Below are positions 32,480-40,958 of a stretch of DNA of 64,000 nucleotides, one piece after another. The notes beneath the pieces are model-generated. The model had not been told where the DNA came from and ran no database searches. It was given only the letters and a program-made list of their open reading frames with translations. The stretch's first letter is position 1; each line of letters begins with the position of its first letter. The stretch spans positions 496,001-560,000 of the forward strand of contig NZ_CP109444.1 in assembly GCF_036227225.1 (NCBI RefSeq), given 5' to 3'. This DNA is from Streptomyces sp. NBC_01478. Lineage in GTDB: Bacteria > Actinomycetota > Actinomycetes > Streptomycetales > Streptomycetaceae. The position numbers were made by a program, and so were the translations under genes.

Positions 32480-33364
32480 GTGCTGCGTCCTGTTGTCGTA
32501 GGACTGGACGGTTCACGCGAGAGCCTCGCCGCCGCCGACTGGGCGGCGAGGGAGGCACTGCGCCGCGGTGTGCCGCTGCGCCTGGTGCACGCGTGGGAGG
32601 CGGCGTCGCCCGAACCGTCGACGCTGCCCGAGCTGGAGGCGCCCCGGTTCTGGTCGCGGCGGATCCTCCGCGAGGCCATGGACCGGGTCAACGAGCGTTA
32701 TCCGCAGGTCTATCTCAGCGCCGAGCAGATCGCCCGGCCCGCGTCCGACACCCTCGTGGCGGCGTGCGCGGAGGGCGAGTTGCTGGTGCTGGGCAGCCGC
32801 GCGTTCAGCGGATTCGGAGGGTTCCTGGCCGGTTCCGTGGCACTGGCCACGGTCGCCCGCGTGACGCGGCCGGTCGTGCTGGTCAGGGCCGACGAGACCC
32901 CCGCGAGCGAGCGGATGCCCGGCTCCGACGGCAAACCGTCGGCCCGCGCGCCGTACCGCGAGGTCGTGGTGGGCGTCGACACGGCGCGTCCGTGCGAGGA
33001 CGTTCTCGCCTTCGCCTTCGAGAGCGCTGTACTGCGGTTCGCGCCCCTGCGTGTGGTGCACGCCTGGCAGCAGTCGATCTCGCCCGGGCCCGGCGCGAAG
33101 AACACGAGCGCGCAGGAAGACGCCGAGCGGGAACTGGCCAGGGTCCTCGGGCCATGGCGCGAGAAGTACCCGATGGTGGAGGTCCACGAGCTCGTGGCGA
33201 ACGACCATGCGGCGCACCTGATCCAGGGCGCGACGGCGGACGCCGGCCTGCTGGTCGTCGGCCGCCGCAACCGCCCGGCCAGGGTCGGCGCGCACACCGG
33301 ACGGGTCGACCACGCGGTGATGCACCACGTCCGCTGCCCGGTCGCGATCGTCCCGCACGAATGA
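32480..33364 (+). CDS. Two-domain universal stress protein, USP-6
   Basis: 294 residues starting with GTG 32480, eight bases after AAGGAGG. ATP loops GSRAFSGFGGFLAGSVA and GRRNRPARVGAHTGRVD, the latter weakened. Subfamily of USP-2 and USP-4 (GLDGSRESLAAADWAAREA, VVVGVDTARPCEDVLAFAFE). Followed by a strong hairpin, so it is separated from the por operon downstream. Confidence 0.93.
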   Translation: MLRPVVVGLDGSRESLAAADWAAREALRRGVPLRLVHAWEAASPEPSTLPELEAPRFWSRRILREAMDRVNERYPQVYLSAEQIARPASDTLVAACAEGELLVLGSRAFSGFGGFLAGSVALATVARVTRPVVLVRADETPASERMPGSDGKPSARAPYREVVVGVDTARPCEDVLAFAFESAVLRFAPLRVVHAWQQSISPGPGAKNTSAQEDAERELARVLGPWREKYPMVEVHELVANDHAAHLIQGATADAGLLVVGRRNRPARVGAHTGRVDHAVMHHVRCPVAIVPHE

Positions 33365-33371
33365 CCCGGCC

Positions 33372-33405
33372 GTCCCGGTCCGGCCGCCTCCGGCCGGACC
33401 GGGAC
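33372..33405. terminator. Hairpin between USP-6 and the por operon
   Basis: 14-bp perfect stem (33372-33385 with 33392-33405; GTCCCGGTCCGGCC) and a 6-base loop, seven bases after the USP-6 stop. Confidence 0.85.
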
Positions 33406-33455
33406 CTTGCGCTGCCCTCACCCGCGTTCCCGTGCCCCCCTCGGCCCCCTGAGCA

Positions 33456-33469
33456 GGGACGTTCGGCCC
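33456..33469. promoter_or_regulatory. DevR-like box upstream of the por operon
   Basis: GGGACGTTCGGCCC, no mismatch to GGGNC-N4-GNCCC, 63-76 bp upstream of the first por gene and downstream of the USP-6 terminator, so it can only serve this operon. Confidence 0.65.
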
Positions 33470-33531
33470 CTGAGGAGTCGGCCCGGCACTGGGATACGAC
33501 TGAAGAGGAGACCGTCCGGAGGGAGTACGAC

Positions 33532-34116
33532 ATGTTCCAGGTACGCATCCACGGCCGCGGCGGTCAGGGAGCCGTCACGGCCGCGGAGTTGTTGTCGGTG
33601 GCCGCGTTTCTGGAGGGCCGCCACGCGCAGGCCTTTCCGAGCTTCGGTTCGGAGCGGACGGGAGCGCCGGTGATGGCGTTCTGCCGCATCGACGACCGGC
33701 CCATCCGGGTGCGCGAGCCCGTCATGCGTCCGGACGCGCTGGTGATCCAGGACGCGACGCTGCTGCACCAGGTGAACGTCTTCGAGGGGTTGTGCCCCGG
33801 AGGCAGTGTGCTGATCAACTCACCGCTTCCCGTGGGGGACTTGGGCATCTCGGACGTCATCACGCCCGGCCGTGCCCTGACCGTCCCCGCCACGGCGCTC
33901 GCCCTGCGCCACTTCGGGCGGCCGGTGCCGAACGCCGTCCTGCTGGGCGGGCTGGCCGCACTCACCGGGTGCGTGTCGATCGACTCGCTCGTCGCCGCAG
34001 TCCAGGAACGCTTCCCCGGCGAGCTGGGAGCCGCGAACGCGGCCGCCGCCCGGGAGGCCTACGACCACGTCAGCACCGTCCAGTGGGAGGAGCAAGCCCA
34101 TGCTCAAGCAGACTGA
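33532..34116 (+). CDS. 2-Oxoacid:acceptor oxidoreductase gamma subunit
   Basis: 194 residues. Gamma domain of pyruvate/2-oxoacid:ferredoxin oxidoreductase: N-terminal VRIHGRGGQGAVTAAELL, then SFGSERTGAPVMAFCRID, ending PNAVLLGGLAALTG and a short acidic tail. Carries the CoA-binding side of the enzyme in related complexes. ATG 33532 with GGAGGG eight bases upstream. First of four overlapping genes; its end overlaps the next start by 17 bases. Confidence 0.93.
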   Translation: MFQVRIHGRGGQGAVTAAELLSVAAFLEGRHAQAFPSFGSERTGAPVMAFCRIDDRPIRVREPVMRPDALVIQDATLLHQVNVFEGLCPGGSVLINSPLPVGDLGISDVITPGRALTVPATALALRHFGRPVPNAVLLGGLAALTGCVSIDSLVAAVQERFPGELGAANAAAAREAYDHVSTVQWEEQAHAQAD

Positions 34117-35341
34117 GGGCTCTCGCGCGGTCGCCGAGACCGTCGCGTACTGCCGGCCCGAGGTGATCGCGGCCTACCCGATCTCGCCGCAGACGCACAT
34201 CGTCGAGGAGCTCAGCCGCCTGGTGAAGTCCGGTGCGCTGAAGCCCTGCGAGTACGTCAACGTCGAGTCGGAGTTCGCCGCGATGTCGATGTGCATCGGG
34301 GCCTCGGCGGCCGGAGCCCGTGCCTACACGGCGACCGCCAGCCAGGGCCTGCTGTACATGGTGGAGGCGCTCTACAACGCCTCCGGGCTCGGCCTGCCCA
34401 TCGTGATGACGGTCGCCAACCGGGCGATCGGCGCGCCGATCAACATCTGGAACGACCACAGCGACAGCATGTCTCAGCGCGACTCCGGCTGGATCCAGCT
34501 GTACGCGCGCGACAACCAGGAGGCCGCCGACCTGCACCCGCAGGCGTTCAAGCTGGCCGAGGAGCTGTCGCTGCCGGTGATGGTGTGCATGGACGGCTTC
34601 GTCCTCACGCACGCCTGGGAGCGCATCGAGGTGCCGGAGCAGGCACAGGTCGACGCGTTCCTGCCGCCGTACGAGCCGCGTCAGGTCCTGGACCCGAACG
34701 AGCCCGTGTCGATCGGCGCGATGGTCGGTCCGGAGGCCTTCACCGAGGTGCGCTATCTGGCGCACGCCAAGCAGATGCAGGCCCTGGACGCGATACCGCG
34801 GATCGCCGGGGAGTTCCGGCAGGTCTTCGGCCGTGACTCCGGCGGGCTGCTCCATCCCTACCGCTGCGAGTTCGCCGACACGATCGTCGTGGCGCTGGGC
34901 TCGGTATTCGGCACCGTGTGCGACGTCGTGGACGAGATGCGGGACCGCGGGGTACGGATCGGGGCGCTGGCGATCACGTCGTTCCGTCCGTTCCCGCTGG
35001 ACGCGGTACGGACCGTGCTCGGCGGGGCCCGCCAAGTGGTCGTGCTGGAGCGGGCGTTGGCGGTCGGCGTCGGCGGGATCGTGTCGGCGAACGTACGGAC
35101 CGCGCTGTCCGGGATCCACCTCGACGGTCACACCGTGATCGCGGGGCTGGGCGGACGCCCGATCACCAAGGAGTCGCTGCACCGGCTGTTCGACGACGCG
35201 GTCGCCGGCCGCCTGGAGCAGCTGACGTTCCTGGACCTCAACACCGAGCTGGTGGAGCGGGAGTTGGCGCGGATGGCACAGACCAGGCGGTCGGGCCCGT
35301 CCGCGGAGAACATCCTGCGCGATGTGGGGAGCAACCGATGA
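34100..35341 (+). CDS. 2-Oxoacid:acceptor oxidoreductase alpha subunit
   Basis: 413 residues. Alpha (pyrimidine-side) subunit: N-terminal AVAETVAYCRPEVIAAYPIS, substrate-side ESEFAAMSMCIGASAAGARA, QGLLYMVEALYNASGLGLP, and the C-terminal FRPFPLDAVRTVLGGARQVV domain. Together with gamma and beta it makes the thiamine-diphosphate enzyme that oxidises pyruvate (or a related 2-oxoacid) to acyl-CoA and CO2. The SDSMSQRDSGWIQ segment is typical of the PorA group. Overlaps the gene before and, by ATGA, the gene after. Confidence 0.94.
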   Translation: MLKQTEGSRAVAETVAYCRPEVIAAYPISPQTHIVEELSRLVKSGALKPCEYVNVESEFAAMSMCIGASAAGARAYTATASQGLLYMVEALYNASGLGLPIVMTVANRAIGAPINIWNDHSDSMSQRDSGWIQLYARDNQEAADLHPQAFKLAEELSLPVMVCMDGFVLTHAWERIEVPEQAQVDAFLPPYEPRQVLDPNEPVSIGAMVGPEAFTEVRYLAHAKQMQALDAIPRIAGEFRQVFGRDSGGLLHPYRCEFADTIVVALGSVFGTVCDVVDEMRDRGVRIGALAITSFRPFPLDAVRTVLGGARQVVVLERALAVGVGGIVSANVRTALSGIHLDGHTVIAGLGGRPITKESLHRLFDDAVAGRLEQLTFLDLNTELVERELARMAQTRRSGPSAENILRDVGSNR

Positions 35342-36345
35342 GCGCCGCACCACAGGTCAGGTTCTACCAAGTGGGCAGCTTCGCCGCCGGAAACCGGCTG
35401 CTGGGGCCCGAGTTGCAGTCCGACCAGGCCGATCCGGCCCGCGCCAACGCGCTGACCTGCGGCCACCGCGCCTGCCAGGGCTGCGGCGAGGCGCTCGGCG
35501 CCCGCTACATCCTGGACGCGGCCCAACGGGCGGCCGGCGGCAAGGTCATCGCGGTCAACGCGACGGGCTGCCTGGAGGTCTTCTCCACGCCCTACCCCGA
35601 GACGTCGTGGCAACTGCCCTGGCTGCACTCGCTGTTCGGCAACGCACCCGCGGTCGCCGCGGGCGTGGCCGCCGCGCTGCGCGCCAAGGGCCGTACCGAC
35701 ATCCGGGTGGTTGGGCAGGGCGGCGACGGCGGCACGGTCGACATCGGGCTCGGCTGCCTGTCGGGCATGTTCGAGCGCAACGACGACATCCTGTACGTCT
35801 GTTACGACAACGAGGCCTACATGAACACCGGCGTGCAGCGCTCGGGGGCCACTCCCCCGGCCGCGCGCACGGCCACCACCCAGGCGGTCGGCGAGGAGCC
35901 GGGCGCCCCCTTCGGGCAGGGCAAGAACCTGCCGTTGATCGCGATGGCGCACGAGATCCCGTACGTGGCCACCGCGACCGTGGCCGGGCTGCGCGACCTG
36001 GAGGCCAAGGTGCACCGGGCGATGGGCATACGCGGCGCCCGCTATCTGCATGTGCTGGTGCCCTGCCCGCTGGGCTGGGGCACGGCGTCCCACGACACGG
36101 TGCGCATCGCGCGGCTGGCCGAACAGACGGGCCTGTTCCCGGTGTTCGAGGCCGTGGACGGCGAGGTCACCGACGTCACGCCGATCCGGCGGCGGGTCCC
36201 CGTCGAGGAGTACCTGCGCCCGCAGAAGCGGTACGCACACCTGTTCAAGCCCGAGGTGCGTGCGGACGTCATCGCCCACCTCCAGCGGACCGCCGACCGC
36301 AACATCGCCCGCTTCGGGCTGCTCGCCGAGGAGGCAGTGCCGTGA
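35338..36345 (+). CDS. 2-Oxoacid:acceptor oxidoreductase beta subunit
   Basis: 335 residues. Thiamine-diphosphate subunit: cluster and cofactor motifs TCGHRACQGCGEALGARYIL and GQGGDGGTVDIGLGCLSGMF, with YDNEAYMNTGVQRSGATPP matching the conserved diphosphate-binding loop. Further cysteines (LVPCPLGW and CL in GLGCL) could complete the [4Fe-4S] ligand set. ATG 35338 overlaps the alpha-subunit stop; GTG of the next gene overlaps its own stop, so all four genes are translationally coupled. Confidence 0.95.
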   Translation: MSAAPQVRFYQVGSFAAGNRLLGPELQSDQADPARANALTCGHRACQGCGEALGARYILDAAQRAAGGKVIAVNATGCLEVFSTPYPETSWQLPWLHSLFGNAPAVAAGVAAALRAKGRTDIRVVGQGGDGGTVDIGLGCLSGMFERNDDILYVCYDNEAYMNTGVQRSGATPPAARTATTQAVGEEPGAPFGQGKNLPLIAMAHEIPYVATATVAGLRDLEAKVHRAMGIRGARYLHVLVPCPLGWGTASHDTVRIARLAEQTGLFPVFEAVDGEVTDVTPIRRRVPVEEYLRPQKRYAHLFKPEVRADVIAHLQRTADRNIARFGLLAEEAVP

Positions 36346-37967
36346 AGGACAAACCGTTCGCGATCACCCTGGACGTGGGATCCAGCCTGGCCAACCACAC
36401 CGGTACCTGGCGGACCGAACGTCCCCAGTACGTCGACCGGCTGCCGCCGTGCAACCAGGCGTGCCCGGCCGGCGAGAACATCCAGCAGTGGCTGTTCCAC
36501 GCGGAGAGCGGCGACTACGAGTCCGCCTGGCGGCAGTTGATGCGCGACAACCCGCTGCCCGCCGTCATGGGCCGGGTCTGCTACCACCCCTGTGAGACGG
36601 CCTGCAACCGCGTCCAGGTCGACAACGCCGTCGGTATCAACTCGATCGAACGCTTCCTCGGCGACGAGGCTATCAAGCACGGCTGGACGGTCGACCCCCC
36701 GTCGGTGGCGTCCGGCAAGCGCGTCCTGGTCGTCGGCTCGGGCCCCGCCGGACTGTCGGCCGCGTACCATCTGCGGCTCCTCGGCCACGAGGTGACCATC
36801 CGTGAGGCGCAGGAGCAGCCCGGCGGGATGATGCGCTACGGCATCCCGCGCTACCGGCTGCCGCGCGAGGTGCTCGACGCGGAGATCGGCCGGATCGTCG
36901 CGCTGGGTGTCACGCTGGAACTGGACACCCGGGTCTACGACGTGCTCGCCGCACAGCACGACGAGGGCTTCGACGCGGTGTTCCTGGCCGTGGGCGCGGG
37001 CATCGGCAGGCGCACCTACATCCCCGCCGGTGACAGCGCGAAGATCCTCGACGCGGTGGCGCTCCTCGGCAGCATGGAGGGCGAGGGCCCGCCCCTGCTG
37101 GGCCGGCGGGTCGCGGTGTACGGCGGCGGCAACACCGCCATGGACGCCGCACGCACCGCCCGCCGACTGGGCGCGACGGACGCCGTGGTGGTCTACCGGC
37201 GCACCCGGGACCGGATGCCGGCGCACGACGTCGAGGTCGAGGAGGCCCTGGAGGAGGGCGTGCGGATGAAGTGGCTCTCCACCATCAAGCACGCCGACGA
37301 GGGACACCTCACCATCGAGCGGATGGCCCTCGACGAGACCGGATTCCCGCAGCCCACGGGCGAGTTCGAGGAGCTGCAGGCAGACACGGTGGTCCTCGCC
37401 CTCGGCCAGGACTCCGACCTGTCCCTGCTGCAAGCGGTGCCCGATCTCTCGGTCGACCACGGCATGGTCCAGGTCGCCGGCGGACTGATGACGGGCCATC
37501 GGGGCATCTTCGCCGGGGGCGACATGGTGCCCGCCGACCGCACGGTCACGGTGGCCGTCGGCCACGGCAAGAAGGCGGCACGGCACATCGACGCATATCT
37601 GCGCGGGAGTTCGTACGAGCCGGGCGCCAAGCACGCCCCGGCCGACTTCGAGAACCTCAACACCTGGTACTACGCGGACGCACCCGCCTCCGTCAGGCCG
37701 CGGCTCGAACTCGCCCGGCGGGTCTCGACGTTCGACGAGGTGGTGCACGGGCTCGACGAGTCCACGGCACTGTTCGAGGCCCGGCGGTGCATGTCGTGCG
37801 GAAACTGCTTCGAGTGCGACAACTGCTACGGCGTCTGCCCGGACAACGCGATCACCAAGCTCGGTCCCGGCAAGGGATTCGCGATCGACCTCGACTACTG
37901 CAAGGGCTGCGGGCTGTGCATGGCCGAGTGCCCGAGCGGGGCGATCGAGATGGTGCCGGAGGAGTGA
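36342..37967 (+). CDS. GltD-like NAD(P)/FAD oxidoreductase fused to PorD-type ferredoxin domain
   Basis: 541 residues. Three parts: Fer4_20 iron-sulfur domain (about 30-110; Cys37, 41, 80, 84, 88 in CNQAC and CYHPCETAC); GltD/DPD-type flavoprotein (about 124-450; VLVVGSGPAGLSAAYHL, NAD(P) loop YGGGNTAMDAARTARRLGA, GIFAGGDMVPADRTVTVAVG); and C-terminal 2[4Fe-4S] ferredoxin domain (cysteines about 483-530; CMSCGNCFECDNC, CKGCGLCMAECP). The last is the usual Por delta subunit. The fusion would let the complex pass electrons from 2-oxoacid oxidation to NAD(P)+ without a free ferredoxin. Followed by a strong terminator. Confidence 0.92.
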   Translation: MKDKPFAITLDVGSSLANHTGTWRTERPQYVDRLPPCNQACPAGENIQQWLFHAESGDYESAWRQLMRDNPLPAVMGRVCYHPCETACNRVQVDNAVGINSIERFLGDEAIKHGWTVDPPSVASGKRVLVVGSGPAGLSAAYHLRLLGHEVTIREAQEQPGGMMRYGIPRYRLPREVLDAEIGRIVALGVTLELDTRVYDVLAAQHDEGFDAVFLAVGAGIGRRTYIPAGDSAKILDAVALLGSMEGEGPPLLGRRVAVYGGGNTAMDAARTARRLGATDAVVVYRRTRDRMPAHDVEVEEALEEGVRMKWLSTIKHADEGHLTIERMALDETGFPQPTGEFEELQADTVVLALGQDSDLSLLQAVPDLSVDHGMVQVAGGLMTGHRGIFAGGDMVPADRTVTVAVGHGKKAARHIDAYLRGSSYEPGAKHAPADFENLNTWYYADAPASVRPRLELARRVSTFDEVVHGLDESTALFEARRCMSCGNCFECDNCYGVCPDNAITKLGPGKGFAIDLDYCKGCGLCMAECPSGAIEMVPEE

Positions 37968-37979
37968 ACGGCGAGCATG

Positions 37980-38019
37980 AGAGGGGCCCCCGCGCCGGCG
38001 AGCGCGGGGGCCCCTCTCG
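37980..38019. terminator. 17-bp hairpin between the por and pnt operons
   Basis: Perfect stem 37980-37996 with 38003-38019 (GAGAGGGGCCCCCGCGC and complement), 6-base loop, between convergent operons. Confidence 0.88.
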
Positions 38020-38026
38020 TCGTACG

Positions 38027-39445
38027 TCAGCCGACGAACTCGCCTACCGCCGCCTTCAGTTCGGCCAGTCCCTTCTTCGCGTCGGTGAAGAACATGCCGG
38101 TCTTCGGGTCGGTGTACAGCTCGTTGTCCACGCCCGCGTAGCCGTGCCCCATCGAGCGCTTGATGACGACCACGCTCTTCGCCTTGTCGACGTCGAGGAT
38201 CGGCATACCGGAGATCGCGTTTCCGGGGCGGCGGGCGATCGGGTTGGTGACGTCGTTGGCGCCGATCACCAACGCCACGTCGGCCTGCGGGAATTCGGGG
38301 TTGACCTCGTCCATCTCCTTGAGTTGCGTGTACGGCACGTTGGCCTCCGCCAGGAGCACGTTCATGTGCCCTGGCATACGGCCGGCCACCGGGTGGACGG
38401 CGTAGCTGACGTCGACGCCGTGCTCGGTCAACAGCTTGGCCAGGTCGCCGAGTTCGTGTTGCGCCTGGGCCGCGGCGAGACCGTACCCGGGAACGAAGAT
38501 GACCTTGCGCGCGTAGGCGAGCTGGATCGCCACGTCGTCGACGGAGATCGCGCGCACCTGAGCGGGTGCTCCGTCCGCACCGACCGCCGTCGGGGCGCTG
38601 TCGCCGGTGCCGAAGCCGCCGATCACAATGTTCATGATGGACCGGTTCATGGCGTCGGCCATCAGCTTGGTGAGGATGCCACCCGAGGAGCTGACGAGCA
38701 TGCCCGCGATGATCAGTGCCGTCTCGTCGAGGACGAAGCCCGCCATCGCGACCGCCGACCCCGTGAAGGCGTTCAGCAGGGCGATGACCACCGGCATGTC
38801 GGCCCCGCCGATGGGCAGCACCATGGTCACGCCGAACAGCAGGGCGACAACGACCAGTCCGTACAGGGCAGTTGTGGAGTCCGGGGCCAGCACCAGCCAG
38901 ACGGTGCCGACGGCGAAGGACGCCGGGAGCAGCACGTTGAGCAGGCGTGCCCCCGGGAACACCACCGGCGAGCCGGACACGAGGCCCTGGAGCTTGCCCG
39001 CCGCGACCAGCGAGCCGGAGAAGGTGACCGCGCCGATGACGATGCTCAGCGCACCCGGCAGCGAGACGCGTGCGCCCAGCGCGGCCGGATGGTCGGCCTG
39101 GAGGAGATCATTGACCGCGATGAGGGCAGCCGCACCGCCACCAACAGCGTTGAAGACGCTGACCAGTTGGGGCATCGCGGTCATCTTGACCTCGCGCGCG
39201 GCCCACAGCCCGAGTGCGGCGCCGACGAGACCGCCGCTGACCAGGACGAGCCAACCGGTACTGGTGATCCGGCTCTCGTGGACGACGAGCCACACCGTGC
39301 CGCCGATCGCGACGGCCATGGCCCCGGCGGAGAGCGTGTTGCCGCGGCGGGCCGTGCGCGGGTGGTTCATGAGGTGCAGGCCGATCACGAAGCAGGCGGC
39401 CGCGGCCAGGAAAACGTAGTGGACGGCGTTGGAGACGGTGTCCAT
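38027..39445 (-). CDS. pntB: Proton-translocating NAD(P) transhydrogenase, beta subunit
   Basis: 472 residues. Nine or so membrane helices in the first 280 residues, then the NADP-binding dIII domain with VIFVPGYGLAAAQAQHELGD, YAVHPVAGRMPGHMNVLLAE and VIGANDVTNPIARR. Uses the proton gradient to drive NADH + NADP+ to NAD+ + NADPH, or the reverse. ATG 39445, with GGAGGTG just upstream. Last gene of the operon with pntAA and pntAB. Inner membrane. Confidence 0.95.
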   Translation of the reverse strand: MDTVSNAVHYVFLAAAACFVIGLHLMNHPRTARRGNTLSAGAMAVAIGGTVWLVVHESRITSTGWLVLVSGGLVGAALGLWAAREVKMTAMPQLVSVFNAVGGGAAALIAVNDLLQADHPAALGARVSLPGALSIVIGAVTFSGSLVAAGKLQGLVSGSPVVFPGARLLNVLLPASFAVGTVWLVLAPDSTTALYGLVVVALLFGVTMVLPIGGADMPVVIALLNAFTGSAVAMAGFVLDETALIIAGMLVSSSGGILTKLMADAMNRSIMNIVIGGFGTGDSAPTAVGADGAPAQVRAISVDDVAIQLAYARKVIFVPGYGLAAAQAQHELGDLAKLLTEHGVDVSYAVHPVAGRMPGHMNVLLAEANVPYTQLKEMDEVNPEFPQADVALVIGANDVTNPIARRPGNAISGMPILDVDKAKSVVVIKRSMGHGYAGVDNELYTDPKTGMFFTDAKKGLAELKAAVGEFVG

Positions 39446-39450
39446 GGCGG

Positions 39451-39789
39451 TCACACCTCCTTGTCCCGTGTACCGGCGGTGACCTTGTCCGGTGTTCCGG
39501 GGGCCGGCCGGGCCTTGAACATCTCCAGCATCCGGTCGGTGACGACGTAGCCGCCGACCACGTTCATGGCCCCGAACACCATGGCCACGAAGGCCAGGAC
39601 ATAGCCGAGCCACGTGTGCGACTCGGCCGCGATGAGCATCGCGCCGATGACGACGATGCCGTGCACCGAGTTGGAGCCGGACATCAGCGGGGTGTGCAGG
39701 GTCGCCGGGACCTTGCTGATGACCTCGATGCCGACCAGGACGCTCAGCACGAAGACGGTGATCGCGGTGAGGAGGTCGAGGTTGTTCAT
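39451..39789 (-). CDS. pntAB: NAD(P) transhydrogenase, membrane alpha-2 subunit
   Basis: 112 residues. Three membrane helices in VFVLSVLVGIEVISKVPATL, HTPLMSGSNSVHGIVVIGAM and YVLAFVAMVFGAMNVVGGYV, the last followed by the conserved VTDRMLEMFK. Corresponds to the split PntA C-terminal membrane segment of the three-subunit type seen in Rhodospirillum and many actinobacteria. ATG 39789 overlaps the pntAA stop by four bases (ATGA). Confidence 0.94.
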   Translation of the reverse strand: MNNLDLLTAITVFVLSVLVGIEVISKVPATLHTPLMSGSNSVHGIVVIGAMLIAAESHTWLGYVLAFVAMVFGAMNVVGGYVVTDRMLEMFKARPAPGTPDKVTAGTRDKEV

Positions 39790-40919
39790 GAGGATGCACC
39801 TCCTGTCTGTGACGCTCCGCCCGTGAGGGCGGCCGTGATCTCGTCGGTCGGGTCGAGGACGAGTTCGCCGTCGGGCGCCAGGTGGCGCAGGAGGGCGACG
39901 AGGTTGCGGGCGTAGGCGGTGGACGCGGCGGTCGCCATGGCGGACGGCAGCCGGCCGGCGCCGATCAGGGTGACGCCGTTGTCGAGGACGGTTGTCTTGT
40001 CTGCCTCGGTGCCCTCGACGTTGCCGCCGAACTCGCTCGCCGCCAGGTCGACGACGACCGAGCCGGACTTCATGCGCCCGACGACCTCTGCGGTCACGAG
40101 CAACGGCGGTTTGCGGCCGGGCACTTGGGCGGTGGTGATGACGATGTCGGAGCGGGCGATGTGCTCGTTCAGCGCGGCCCGCTGGGCCTGCTGCTCTTCC
40201 TCGGTCAACTCCCTTGCATAGCCGGTCTGTTCGGCGCCCGGTTCCGGTGCCTGGGAGGTCTGTATGTCGAGGAACCGGGCGCCCAGCGACTCCACCTCCC
40301 CGCGGGACGCGGGGCGTACGTCGTACGCCGAGACGACGGCGCCGAGGCGGCGGGCGGTCGCGATCGCCTGCAGCCCGGCCACTCCGGCGCCGAGGACGAG
40401 GAACTGCGCCGGGCGCATGGTGCCCGCCGCGGTGGTCAGCATCGGGAAGAACCGGTCGTAGGAGTCGGCGGCGAGGACCGCCGCCTTGTAGCCGGCGACG
40501 TTGGCCTGGGAGGTCAGCGCGTCCATCGACTGGGCGCGGCTGAGGGTGCGGGGCAGCAGGTCGAGGCTGACCGTGCGGACCCCGCGCCCGGTCAGTTCGT
40601 CGACGAGGGCGGGATGGCGGAGCGGTTCGAGCAGGCCGATCAGGGTCTGCCCGGTGCGCAGCGCCTCGGCGCTCTCCGGGTCCGGCGGTCCGACGCACAG
40701 CACGGCGTCCGCGCGTGCGTACAGCTCCTCCGGCGATACGACGGTCGCGCCGGCCTCGGTGTAGTCGGCGTCGGTGAACCAGGCGCCGGACCCGGCGCCG
40801 GCCTCGACGAGGACGTCGATTCCGGCCCGGCGCAGGAGGGTTACGGCCTCGGGGACGAGCGCGACCCGGCGTTCACCGGGCGCCCGCTCCCGGACGGCTC
40901 CTACGATGACGGTTCCCAT
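39786..40919 (-). CDS. pntAA: NAD(P) transhydrogenase, NAD-binding alpha-1 subunit
   Basis: 377 residues, alanine-dehydrogenase/PntA fold. N-terminal ERAPGERRVALVPEAVTLLR, NAD Rossmann motif FLVLGAGVAGLQAIATARRL, and the dI conserved SYDRFFPMLTTAAGTMRPAQ. Soluble NAD(H)-binding domain I. 39 bp downstream of the alcohol dehydrogenase gene, so it is part of the long ALDH-DUF779-ADH-pnt operon. This ties alcohol/aldehyde oxidation directly to NADP pool balance. Confidence 0.95.
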   Translation of the reverse strand: MGTVIVGAVRERAPGERRVALVPEAVTLLRRAGIDVLVEAGAGSGAWFTDADYTEAGATVVSPEELYARADAVLCVGPPDPESAEALRTGQTLIGLLEPLRHPALVDELTGRGVRTVSLDLLPRTLSRAQSMDALTSQANVAGYKAAVLAADSYDRFFPMLTTAAGTMRPAQFLVLGAGVAGLQAIATARRLGAVVSAYDVRPASRGEVESLGARFLDIQTSQAPEPGAEQTGYARELTEEEQQAQRAALNEHIARSDIVITTAQVPGRKPPLLVTAEVVGRMKSGSVVVDLAASEFGGNVEGTEADKTTVLDNGVTLIGAGRLPSAMATAASTAYARNLVALLRHLAPDGELVLDPTDEITAALTGGASQTGGASS

Positions 40920-40958
40920 GATCTGCTGCCTCTCCCTGTGACCCCGGGGTTGCCGGGG

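Noticed and set aside
33365..33405. GTCCCGGTCCGGCC hairpin as a DevR-like box
   Set aside because: The arm spacing and order do not fit GGGNC-N4-GNCCC; its position after a stop codon fits a terminator.
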